DNA from: Methanoregulaceae archaeon
Lineage (GTDB): Archaea > Halobacteriota > Methanomicrobia > Methanomicrobiales > Methanospirillaceae
Assembly (NCBI GenBank): GCA_028679325.1
Contig: JAJRBS010000046.1
Coordinates: forward strand, 1-5,096
Reading direction: 5' to 3'
DNA: 5,096 bases
Part shown: piece by piece, positions 1 through 5,096 of the stretch
How the letters are laid out: each line of letters begins with the position of its first letter
How positions within the stretch are numbered: the stretch's first letter is position 1
Position numbers and translations under genes: made by a program
The notes under the pieces: model-generated
What the model was told of the DNA's origin: nothing
The model's database searches: none
The model's input: the letters and a program-made list of their open reading frames with translations, nothing else

Positions 1-20
1 CGCCCTGTCGCGATCTCACG

Positions 21-1220
21 TTGGAATCGTCCCAGAAGATTTTGAATCTGAAAGCTCATCCATCTTCCCACATCCCGGACTTCGGTCTGTTCACTTTCAC
101 CATGCACGCCGGAGGAATAAATAGGCAGTTTCTCACTTGGATCATTTGCATGGAGTCAGGTCCCGCCTTTTGTTCTGTCGGGAGAGACTGGAGGTCACGG
201 ATCGGGGATTCGCATGATTATGCCATTATCCGGAACGACACCGTTTTTCGGACCAGTTTCCATGACTCGTGGGTATGGGAATCCCGGTACGCTGCTGCCC
301 GTGAAGAGCTTGCCCGTTTGATGGAGATCCACAAGGGCATGGCTCTGGAGGATCTTTTCCAGGGAGGGGAGTGCGAAACCTATGAGGGCACATGCTACTG
401 TATCAGGTCCGTACAACCGCTTGATTTGCGCGAAATCGGTCATAAAATGGTCCATGACAAGCTCTCCTGCGATCTGACCCTGGTTTATGGAATCGGGAAA
501 AAGAAAGAGCGGGAATTGAAGGAGAAGGGTTTTCATACCATAGCAGACCTGACCCGCCACCGGCATTTCGGAAAATCTGCGTTTGAAACTCTCCGTGTCC
601 TCTCGGGTGAACCCGAATCGATCACCGGGCTCGTCTCCCGGTGGCATTCCCCGTCCCACCCACTCACGTTTCTTACCTCCGGACTCTACCGGAACAGGGA
701 TCTCCTCTTCATCGATCTCGAGACGCTTGGGTTCTTCTCGCGCCCGATCATCCTGTTCGGTCTGGCAGAGGTGCGGGAAGGGCATCTCCGTATCTCCCAG
801 TATTTGATCCGGAGCATGGATGAGGAACTCCCTTCACTCTCCGCGGTGCATGAGATCCTCGGTGAAGACCGGGTCATCGTCTCCTTCAATGGTAAATCGT
901 TCGATATCCCCTACCTGGCTGAGCGATCCGCGTACTATGGCCGCCCGGCCAGGATAGGGAACCCGCATTATGATCTTCTTGCTTTTTCCCGGCGGCAGTG
1001 GAAGAACCGTTTTCAGGATTGCCGGCTCTGCACGCTCGAAAAAAATCTCCTCGGGATTGAGCGTCGCGGTGATATCCCGAGTGCCATGGTCCCGGAGTTC
1101 TACGAGGCTTTTCTGACCTCCGGGAACCCCGGACCGCTGTATCCTATTGTCACCCATAACCGACAGGATCTGGTGTCGCTGGCCCTCCTCTTCGGCCTCA
1201 TGCAGGGGGTGCCTGCTTGA
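21..1220 (+). CDS. RNase H-fold (DEDDh) exonuclease, YprB/MrfB-like; 5' end uncertain
   Basis: Predicted 3'-5' exonuclease of the ribonuclease H-like YprB family, probably acting on DNA with the helicase encoded next. Seen, numbering from the TTG at 21: a catalytic DEDDh set with D232 and E234 in IDLET, D295 in FNGKSFDIPYL, and H379/D383 in HNRQDLVSL. The segments HYDLL (317-321) and CRLCTLE (334-340) are also typical of the family. Residues about 154-180 (GIGKKKERELKEKGF and flanks) read as a helix-hairpin-helix DNA-binding element. The first 150 residues I do not recognise. The exonuclease domain closes the protein, so no C-terminal TPR region follows. Start: TTG 21 has no SD, and the frame is open back to base 3, so the gene may begin outside the window; in-frame ATGs at 102 and 150 are alternatives. 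Its TGA overlaps the next start by 4 nt, implying one transcript. Confidence 0.85.
   Translation: MESSQKILNLKAHPSSHIPDFGLFTFTMHAGGINRQFLTWIICMESGPAFCSVGRDWRSRIGDSHDYAIIRNDTVFRTSFHDSWVWESRYAAAREELARLMEIHKGMALEDLFQGGECETYEGTCYCIRSVQPLDLREIGHKMVHDKLSCDLTLVYGIGKKKERELKEKGFHTIADLTRHRHFGKSAFETLRVLSGEPESITGLVSRWHSPSHPLTFLTSGLYRNRDLLFIDLETLGFFSRPIILFGLAEVREGHLRISQYLIRSMDEELPSLSAVHEILGEDRVIVSFNGKSFDIPYLAERSAYYGRPARIGNPHYDLLAFSRRQWKNRFQDCRLCTLEKNLLGIERRGDIPSAMVPEFYEAFLTSGNPGPLYPIVTHNRQDLVSLALLFGLMQGVPA
1204..1211 (+). promoter_or_regulatory. Shine-Dalgarno site for the helicase gene
   Basis: AGGGGGTG lies inside the end of the exonuclease gene, 5 nt before the TTG at 1217. It differs from the ideal GGAGGTG core at one base. 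It decides the unusual TTG start, because no in-frame ATG lies nearby downstream (the next Met is residue 277). Confidence 0.7.
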
Positions 1221-3499
1221 GCGTCGAGACCCTTGTTTCCACCCTCTCAGAGAAGAATCCCTATAAAGAAGGCATCGCAGGAGTCTGCCTCTTTCCACCG
1301 AAGGAGGTTGAATACGGTACACTCGATCATCCGCTTCCTGCCGCGATCTGCACCTGCCTTGAGGAGAGGGGCATATCGCTCTACTCCCACCAGACCTCGG
1401 CGATCAACGCATTCCGGACGGGGCAAAATTTCATCCTGACAAGCTCAACGGCTTCGGGAAAAACTCTGGCCTTCCTTCTCCCCCTCATCGAGCGACTTGC
1501 GTCTGACCCTCAGGCAACAGCGCTCCTCATCTATCCCACAAAAGCTCTCGCATACGACCAGTTGAAGGCGGTGGAAGAACTCTCAACTGCCATCGGGATT
1601 AAAGTACGGGCCGCGGTGTACGATGGCGATACTCCCCGGGACAAGCGACCGGAGATACGCCGTTCCTCACGGATAGTGCTCACAAACCCCCATGAGCTCC
1701 ACTATGTGCTCCCCTGGCATCACCAGTGGTCCCGCTTTCTTTCCGGGCTCTGTTGCGTCGTGATTGATGAGGGACACCGTTACCGGGGGGTCTTTGGTTC
1801 CCAGGTGGCACTTCTGATCCGGAGGCTCCGCCGGATCTGTCGGTCATACAGGTCAGATCCCCGCTTCATCATATCCAGTGCGACGCTCGCCAATCCGGAG
1901 GATTTCGCGGAAAAACTCTGCGGGGTGAATTTCGTTTCCGTGAGCGAGGACGGTGCTCCCCATGGAAAGCGGTCCTTTGTACTGTATAACCCTTATGTCA
2001 ATGGTCAGGCCGGACGTTCATTTCACCGTGAATCAGCCGGCCTCATGCTCGAATGCCTCCGTCACCGGGTTCCCACTCTCGCCTTCACGGGTTCACGGAA
2101 GATGGCCGAGCTGGTCGGACTCTGGGCGCGGGAGGGGATGGCCCGGGATCGTCTGGGTTCTCCCGAAGAAATCGCCTCTTACAGAGCAGGATACCTGCCG
2201 GAGGACAGGCGGGCTATCGAGAACAGATTGAAAACAGGGGCCCTGAAAGGCGTGATCTCCACCAACGCTCTCGAACTCGGGATCGATATCGGATCCCTTG
2301 ACGCCGTCATCCTTGCCGGTTACCCGGGAACAATGATGGCGACCTGGCAGCAGGTCGGCAGGGCTGGCCGTAATTGTACTGATTCTGCGGCCATCCTCAT
2401 TGCAAGCGGAAACCCGCTCGACCAGTACTTTATGCGACACCCGGATCTCTTCTTCGGCCGGCCGAACGAGTGGGCGATCATCGACCTTGCCAATCCCTAC
2501 ATCCTCTCCGGTCATATCCTGTGCGCCTCTGCAGAGCTCCCGCTCCAGGGTTCAGATACCTCCTACTTCGGGCCCGAAATGGAGGCCGCTGTCGCAGCGC
2601 TCAGGGACCAGAAGCTTCTGTCAGATACGAAGGCAGGGGTTGTTTACTCGGGGAGCAGGAGACCACATGAACTTGTCAGCCTCGGCAGTTCTGCGGCAGA
2701 TTCGTTCCGGGTTGTTGTTGCGGGGAAGACTCTCGAGACCATGGACCGGGGCCAGGCCTTCCGTGAAGCGCACCCGGGTGCAGTCCTGCTCCACCAGGGT
2801 GAACAGTACCTTGTCGAGGACGTCGATCTTCTGCAGGGTATCATCCGGGTAAAGGAGACAGACGTCGATTATTACACACGGCCTTTGAAATCTGTTGAGA
2901 TCAAGATAACGGAGACAAAAGAGTCCCGTCAGACAGGAGATACGGCCTTGTCTTACGGGAGTGTCGAGGTCACTGAGAGGTATTACGCGTATAAGATCAT
3001 AAGAAACGAGTCTATCCTCGGTATTGAGCCTCTTGACCTCCCGGCTCTTACTTTCATGACGAGGGCGCTCTGGTTTGAACCTCCTGAGGATCTGGAAAGG
3101 ATCGTTGGAGACGGCGATGTCGACGGAGGGCTCCATGGCGTTGAACATGGCTTCATCGCCATGATGCCTTTCCATGTCCTCTGTGACCGTTGGGACATCG
3201 GCGGTATCTCGATGCCAGTCCATCCCGCGACAGGAGGACCGGTCATCTTTATTTACGATGGACATCCGGGGGGTATCGGGCTTTCCGAAAAAGCCTACTA
3301 TCTCTTTGAGGATATCATGGGCAAGACGTGCCAGCTGGTCGTCGAATGCCCCTGTGAATCGGGATGTCCGTCGTGCATCTATTCTCCCAAGTGCGGCAAC
3401 GATAACCAACCACTCGATAAAGCCGCAACAATCCGGATTCTCAAAGCACTATGTGCCGGTGAAGCGGGACATAGTGAGGAGAGTAAATCTTCTCCATAA
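1217..3499 (+). CDS. DExH-box superfamily 2 helicase with DUF1998 zinc domain, YprA/MrfA-like
   Basis: ATP-dependent DNA helicase (760 aa, full length for the family), the likely motor partner of the exonuclease upstream. Seen: Q-like motif YSHQ (56-59), Walker A STASGKT (77-83, K82), motif Ia YPTKAL (106-111), Ib TNPHEL (156-161), motif II DEGH (184-187), motif III SSAT (220-223), motif V STNALELGIDIG (348-359) and motif VI QQVGRAGR (378-385). The C-terminal third is DUF1998-like: HGVEHGF (640-646), YDGHPGGIGLSEKA (680-693), then a cysteine cluster C711, C713, C717, C720, C726 ending CGNDN. From family knowledge, four of these should bind zinc, most likely C713/C717/C720/C726. Family role: MrfA of B. 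subtilis is a helicase in mitomycin C repair; that role here is inferred. The TTG start overlaps the upstream stop (TTGA) and has a good SD. Codon use matches its neighbour, with no frameshift. Confidence 0.93.
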   Translation: MSVETLVSTLSEKNPYKEGIAGVCLFPPKEVEYGTLDHPLPAAICTCLEERGISLYSHQTSAINAFRTGQNFILTSSTASGKTLAFLLPLIERLASDPQATALLIYPTKALAYDQLKAVEELSTAIGIKVRAAVYDGDTPRDKRPEIRRSSRIVLTNPHELHYVLPWHHQWSRFLSGLCCVVIDEGHRYRGVFGSQVALLIRRLRRICRSYRSDPRFIISSATLANPEDFAEKLCGVNFVSVSEDGAPHGKRSFVLYNPYVNGQAGRSFHRESAGLMLECLRHRVPTLAFTGSRKMAELVGLWAREGMARDRLGSPEEIASYRAGYLPEDRRAIENRLKTGALKGVISTNALELGIDIGSLDAVILAGYPGTMMATWQQVGRAGRNCTDSAAILIASGNPLDQYFMRHPDLFFGRPNEWAIIDLANPYILSGHILCASAELPLQGSDTSYFGPEMEAAVAALRDQKLLSDTKAGVVYSGSRRPHELVSLGSSAADSFRVVVAGKTLETMDRGQAFREAHPGAVLLHQGEQYLVEDVDLLQGIIRVKETDVDYYTRPLKSVEIKITETKESRQTGDTALSYGSVEVTERYYAYKIIRNESILGIEPLDLPALTFMTRALWFEPPEDLERIVGDGDVDGGLHGVEHGFIAMMPFHVLCDRWDIGGISMPVHPATGGPVIFIYDGHPGGIGLSEKAYYLFEDIMGKTCQLVVECPCESGCPSCIYSPKCGNDNQPLDKAATIRILKALCAGEAGHSEESKSSP

Positions 3500-3509
3500 A
3501 AAAGAGAAA
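3498..3509 (-). terminator. T-rich terminator candidate after the encapsulin gene
   Basis: On the - strand the encapsulin TAA is followed at once by TTTCTCTTTTTT (3509 down to 3498), the kind of U-rich run that ends archaeal transcripts without a hairpin. The last two bases fall on the stop codon of the converging helicase gene. No stem-loop was seen. For the + transcript the only nearby run is TTTT at 3517-3520, inside the encapsulin gene, so its terminator is not clear. Confidence 0.5.
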
Positions 3510-4307
3510 TTAGGCCTTTTCCTTGAGCACGCAGATCGAGGCCGGCTCCCGAATAAGCAGGGCCAGGCTCTCTGACACCGAGAACTCGAAACTATCACCC
3601 ATGGGGCCAACAAAACCTGCGGCCATGTCCTGGCCGAGAGGCAGGGAAGCGTATTTCTTGCCGGTCGCGAGAAGGACACCCCCGCTCTTCATGACAGGTG
3701 CTTTGAACACCCCTTCGGTAACAATGGTCCTGATGTGTTCGAGCTCTGTGCCAATGCCCTGAAGGTACCTGCGATAGAGGAGGTTGAACCGGGCTGGTGA
3801 CAGTGCCAGTGCGTACGGCCCGTGATAGCCGGCCTCGTCAAGGGTGATCATGGCCTGAATGACATCATCGGCAGCCTTCCCCACCGTGTTCCAGGAGGCC
3901 AGTTTCTGGGCGTTGACACCCTCGGCCGAGAGCAGTCCAGGGCTCTCAGCGGTCCCTTCAAAGATGATCGAGTCCTCCATCTGGGCTACGGTGATGGCTG
4001 CCTGCTTGAGCTGGGCCGGGAAGAAAGGGAGGCTGGTCTGTTCGTAGGCAACGAGGTCGCGGACCCCAAGGACAAAGTTCCTGCTGATCATGTGCACAGG
4101 CACGAACCTGCTTACCAGCCGGCACTCCGAGACCGTGCAGTCTTCAAGGGGGAAGCCTTTCAGCCCGAGCCCGTAAGGCCCTTCGATGTTGAGCAGCCGG
4201 CGTCCGGTCAGGATGGTCTTGGCCGCGTCCACCATGATCGTGTCGAGCAGTTTCCACGTCTCCGGTGCAATGGGTGCATCCTCCCTTCCAAGATACTTCA
4301 GTTCCAT
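3510..4307 (-). CDS. Family 1 encapsulin shell protein (linocin M18-like, HK97 fold)
   Basis: Structural protein that self-assembles into a hollow protein nanocompartment loaded with the cargo encoded just upstream. With the ATG at 4307 it is 265 aa, essentially the length of the Thermotoga maritima encapsulin. Seen and matching that protein as I recall it: start MELKYLGREDAPIAPETW, GRRLLNIEGPYG (35-46), MEDSIIFEG (110-118), a GLLS segment (124-127), GYHGPYALALSPARF (160-174), LPLGQDMAAGF (222-232) and FEFSVSESLALLI (240-252). No signal peptide or membrane segment. Start choice: ATG 4307 has AGGAG 8 nt upstream and aligns with the family N-terminus; a GTG at 4316 (three extra residues) would overlap the cargo stop, and its SD would be the start itself. 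Arg83 stands where T. maritima encapsulin has its flavin-stacking Trp87. The gene ends 10 bp from the converging helicase gene. Confidence 0.95.
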   Translation of the reverse strand: MELKYLGREDAPIAPETWKLLDTIMVDAAKTILTGRRLLNIEGPYGLGLKGFPLEDCTVSECRLVSRFVPVHMISRNFVLGVRDLVAYEQTSLPFFPAQLKQAAITVAQMEDSIIFEGTAESPGLLSAEGVNAQKLASWNTVGKAADDVIQAMITLDEAGYHGPYALALSPARFNLLYRRYLQGIGTELEHIRTIVTEGVFKAPVMKSGGVLLATGKKYASLPLGQDMAAGFVGPMGDSFEFSVSESLALLIREPASICVLKEKA

Positions 4308-4312
4308 CTTTC

Positions 4313-4687
4313 TCACTCCTTCATCGAGCCAATCGTCGCCGGTTTCGCCGGTGATACGACCTCTTCATTCGCCGCAGCCGGAGCCTTGGCCATCTTCGCT
4401 ATCTCTGCCTCGACCTCTGCGGCACCATCGGCATACCATTGCTCTTCATCCGGTGCAAGTTCCTTCAACAGCCGCAGGAACTCGCCCGCATGTACCCGCT
4501 CTTCATTGGCGATGTCAATGAGAACTTCCTTTGCGAGCTGGTTATCGATGGATTCGGCAAGTGCCGTGTAGACTGAGATCGCCTCATATTCATCAACCAC
4601 CATGAGCCGTATCGCCCGGATGAGCTCGCTGTGCGTGAGTTTCCGGGAATTCATGTTTCCATAAAATGCATTGGCAAATTCAGCCAT
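4313..4687 (-). CDS. Encapsulated ferritin-like protein (EncFtn-type), encapsulin cargo
   Basis: Iron-oxidising cargo expected to sit inside the encapsulin shell and convert Fe(II) to storable Fe(III). Seen (124 aa from ATG 4687): a two-helix ferritin-like domain, residues about 14-90, with DEYEAISVY (32-40) and NEERVH (61-66). E33, E35, Y40, E63 and H66 reproduce the spacing of E32, E34, Y39, E62 and H65 of Rhodospirillum rubrum EncFtn, as I recall it. With only two helices it must make its metal site at a dimer interface, as EncFtn does. An acidic stretch is followed by an Ala/Pro-rich linker and a C-terminal TIGSMKE tag. Start: ATG 4687 has GGAG 9 nt upstream, and MAEFANAFYGN resembles family N-termini. 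GTG 4744 gives 143 aa and would be nearly leaderless; ATG 4654 is a third option. The encapsulin ATG follows the stop after 5 nt. A rubrerythrin-family label is a reasonable broader name. Confidence 0.88.
   Translation of the reverse strand: MAEFANAFYGNMNSRKLTHSELIRAIRLMVVDEYEAISVYTALAESIDNQLAKEVLIDIANEERVHAGEFLRLLKELAPDEEQWYADGAAEVEAEIAKMAKAPAAANEEVVSPAKPATIGSMKE
4316..4320 (-). promoter_or_regulatory. Shine-Dalgarno site for the encapsulin gene
   Basis: AGGAG (reading 4320 to 4316) sits in the last two sense codons of the cargo gene (Lys-Glu), 8 nt before ATG 4307. It favours that ATG over the GTG at 4316 and suggests that a ribosome finishing the cargo can restart on the shell gene. Confidence 0.7.
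4316..4336 (-). other. Predicted encapsulin cargo-loading peptide (TIGSMKE)
   Basis: These codons give the last seven cargo residues, TIGSMKE. Known family 1 targeting peptides look like LTVGSLK or LTIGSL: a small hydrophobic-Gly-Ser-hydrophobic core followed by a basic residue. The preceding linker (Ala/Pro/Glu rich, about 20 residues) fits a flexible tether. The tag is inferred from this likeness and from the adjacent shell gene. Confidence 0.75.
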
Positions 4688-4696
4688 TCGTTCATG

Positions 4697-4700
4697 CTCC
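4697..4700 (-). promoter_or_regulatory. Shine-Dalgarno site for the cargo gene
   Basis: GGAG lies 9 nt before ATG 4687. No comparable SD stands before GTG 4744; the nearest purine run, AAAGGGTGA at 4759-4751, is 6 nt upstream but lies between the TATA box and the expected transcription start, so it would probably not be in the mRNA. Confidence 0.5.
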
Positions 4701-4712
4701 GTATCCTTTGGT

Positions 4713-4740
4713 AAGGGTCTTATGCGAACAAACGACCCTT
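4713..4740 (-). repeat. Inverted repeat, possible leader hairpin
   Basis: AAGGGTC at 4740-4734 (- strand) and GACCCTT at 4719-4713 are perfect 7-bp complements around a 14-nt loop. If transcription starts near 4743 and translation at ATG 4687, this hairpin is at the very 5' end of the mRNA. If translation begins at GTG 4744, the same bases are codons 2-11. Confidence 0.45.
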
Positions 4741-4765
4741 TCACCGCTAATTCACCCTTTCGCTA
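4735..4765 (-). repeat. Imperfect direct repeat between TATA box and start, operator candidate
   Basis: On the - strand TAGCGAAAGGGT (4765-4754) is followed by TAGCGGTGAAAGGGT (4749-4735): the same 12 bases, the second copy with GTG inserted. The repeats begin at the TATA box edge and cover the expected transcription start. That is where many archaeal repressors bind, so an operator is possible; no regulator is identified. Confidence 0.4.
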
Positions 4766-4773
4766 TTTATAAA
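4764..4773 (-). promoter_or_regulatory. Archaeal TATA box of the encapsulin operon
   Basis: TTTATAAATA (reading 4773 to 4764) is close to the archaeal TATA consensus, within a 10-bp palindrome ATTTATAAAT. Its centre near 4768 predicts a transcription start about 25-26 nt on, near 4742-4744. The flank just upstream (ACCACA) is only a weak match to a BRE. Confidence 0.7.
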
Positions 4774-4778
4774 TGTGG

Positions 4779-4788
4779 TTCAATTGAA
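4779..4788. promoter_or_regulatory. 10-bp palindrome upstream of the TATA box
   Basis: TTCAATTGAA is perfectly self-complementary and lies 5 bp upstream of the TATA box. An overlapping dyad CAATT-GAAG-AATTG runs 4781-4794. The position suits a transcription factor site; it does not match a Fur or DtxR box that I know. Confidence 0.35.
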
Positions 4789-4846
4789 GAATTGCCAAAG
4801 GAGTCCGATACGATCAGACGCCTCCATTTGGGAATCACGAAGACGG

Positions 4847-4852
4847 AAAAAA
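4847..4852 (-). terminator. T6 tract downstream of the dehydrogenase gene
   Basis: On the - strand a run of six T (within AGTCTTTTTTCCGTCTT) lies about 40 nt past the dehydrogenase stop, in noncoding DNA. It could end that transcript before the encapsulin promoter. The rest of 4789-4890 shows no gene or other element I can support. Confidence 0.35.
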
Positions 4853-4890
4853 GACTTTTATCATTCGCATTCTCTGCGGGGGATGTGTCG

Positions 4891-5094
4891 TTATTGCAAG
4901 GGATGTTCATTCTTGTCCCCTCTCCCAATACCCTTGTAAATCCACCCCTGTTCGATAAACCTGTCCGGATCCACGATATTCCTGCCGTCAATGAGTACCG
5001 GATGAACTGTTCCCGCCATTATACCGGGGGCTAAAGAACGGTACTGGGAATGACCTGTGAAAATTGCGATTCCATCCGTCATCTTGACAGCTGA
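4891..5094 (-). CDS. Nucleotide-sugar dehydrogenase (UDP-glucose/GDP-mannose DH family), C-terminal part only
   Basis: The enzyme oxidises a UDP- or GDP-linked sugar to its uronic acid with NAD, supplying cell-surface glycans. Only the last 67 codons are in the window; the frame stays open to the edge, so the N-terminal NAD-binding and central domains lie beyond it. Seen: KMTDGIAIFTGHSQYRSL, which matches the family's D-x-hydrophobic-TxHxEF strand-helix, then HPVLIDGRNIVDP, which matches its VxDGRN-x-DP motif, then GWIYKGIGRGDKN, the usual family ending. The gene stops with TAA. UDP-glucose, UDP-N-acetylmannosamine and GDP-mannose enzymes cannot be told apart from this piece. It is on the same strand as the encapsulin operon, but 146-203 bp and a promoter separate them. 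Confidence 0.85.
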   Translation of the reverse strand, partial: SAVKMTDGIAIFTGHSQYRSLAPGIMAGTVHPVLIDGRNIVDPDRFIEQGWIYKGIGRGDKNEHPLQ

Positions 5095-5096
5095 AT

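Noticed and set aside
111..125. GGAGGAATAAATAGG as an SD or TATA signal for a shorter exonuclease gene
   Set aside because: No in-frame ATG, GTG or TTG lies 5-12 nt after GGAGG, and the sequence in front already reads as coding.
2621..3409. 262-codon open frame on the - strand inside the helicase gene
   Set aside because: It is the complement of the well-conserved DUF1998 region; the helicase frame explains the sequence, and long antisense frames are common in moderately GC-rich genes.
3822..4571. 249-codon open frame on the + strand across the encapsulin and cargo genes
   Set aside because: It is antisense to two strongly recognised genes, has low-complexity Ser/Ala runs near its end, and has no family resemblance.
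4839..4862. AAAAG-T-CTTTT around the T tract as a hairpin terminator
   Set aside because: A one-base loop and A-T arms cannot form a stable hairpin; only the T run is kept as a candidate.
4666..5034. 122-codon open frame on the + strand
   Set aside because: It runs antisense through the start of the cargo gene, the promoter and the end of the dehydrogenase; it has no SD and its product matches nothing recognisable.
1..5096. GATC occurs about 40 times, roughly twice the uniform expectation, denser in the first 3.5 kb
   Set aside because: It is largely explained by frequent ATC isoleucine and GAT aspartate codons; no clustering suggests an origin or a restriction-linked signal.

Overview
The window looks like a stretch of a euryarchaeal chromosome of moderate GC. 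A methanogen of the Methanomicrobiales type is my best guess, but that assignment is inference. The archaeal signs are a TTTATAAATA TATA box about 20-30 nt ahead of the only promoter visible, T-rich runs rather than bacterial hairpin terminators, and overlapping genes with strong Shine-Dalgarno (SD) sites. No tRNA, rRNA, insertion sequence, CRISPR array or prophage signature was seen.

Region 1 (about 1-3499, + strand) is a two-gene operon. It encodes a DEDDh/RNase H-fold exonuclease related to YprB/MrfB, followed with a 4-nt TTGA overlap by a DExH superfamily 2 helicase with a C-terminal DUF1998 zinc domain related to YprA/MrfA. In Bacillus subtilis the MrfA/MrfB pair handles mitomycin C damage in a UvrA-independent excision route. 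Here the gene order is reversed. The exonuclease also has an N-terminal extension with a helix-hairpin-helix-like segment and lacks the C-terminal TPR part I recall for the B. subtilis protein. The start of this first gene is uncertain because its frame is open to the window edge.

Region 2 (3510-about 4775, - strand) is a compact iron-storage nanocompartment operon: a small encapsulated-ferritin-like cargo protein followed by a family 1 encapsulin shell protein. The cargo carries the EncFtn ferroxidase residue pattern and ends in a flexible Ala/Pro-rich tail with a TIGSMKE tag, which fits an encapsulin cargo-loading peptide. The two genes are tightly coupled, since the SD of the shell gene lies in the last two codons of the cargo gene. 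The promoter region holds a TATA box, a 10-bp palindrome upstream of it, an imperfect direct repeat downstream of it, and a possible leader hairpin. Together these suggest a regulated promoter. This operon converges on the helicase gene with only 10 bp between the stop codons.

Region 3 (4745-4890) is a 146-bp intergenic stretch holding that promoter and a T6 tract. Region 4 (4891 to the window end, - strand) is the C-terminal part of a nucleotide-sugar dehydrogenase (UDP-glucose/GDP-mannose dehydrogenase family), cut by the window edge. It is probably a cell-envelope or glycan gene unrelated to the encapsulin.
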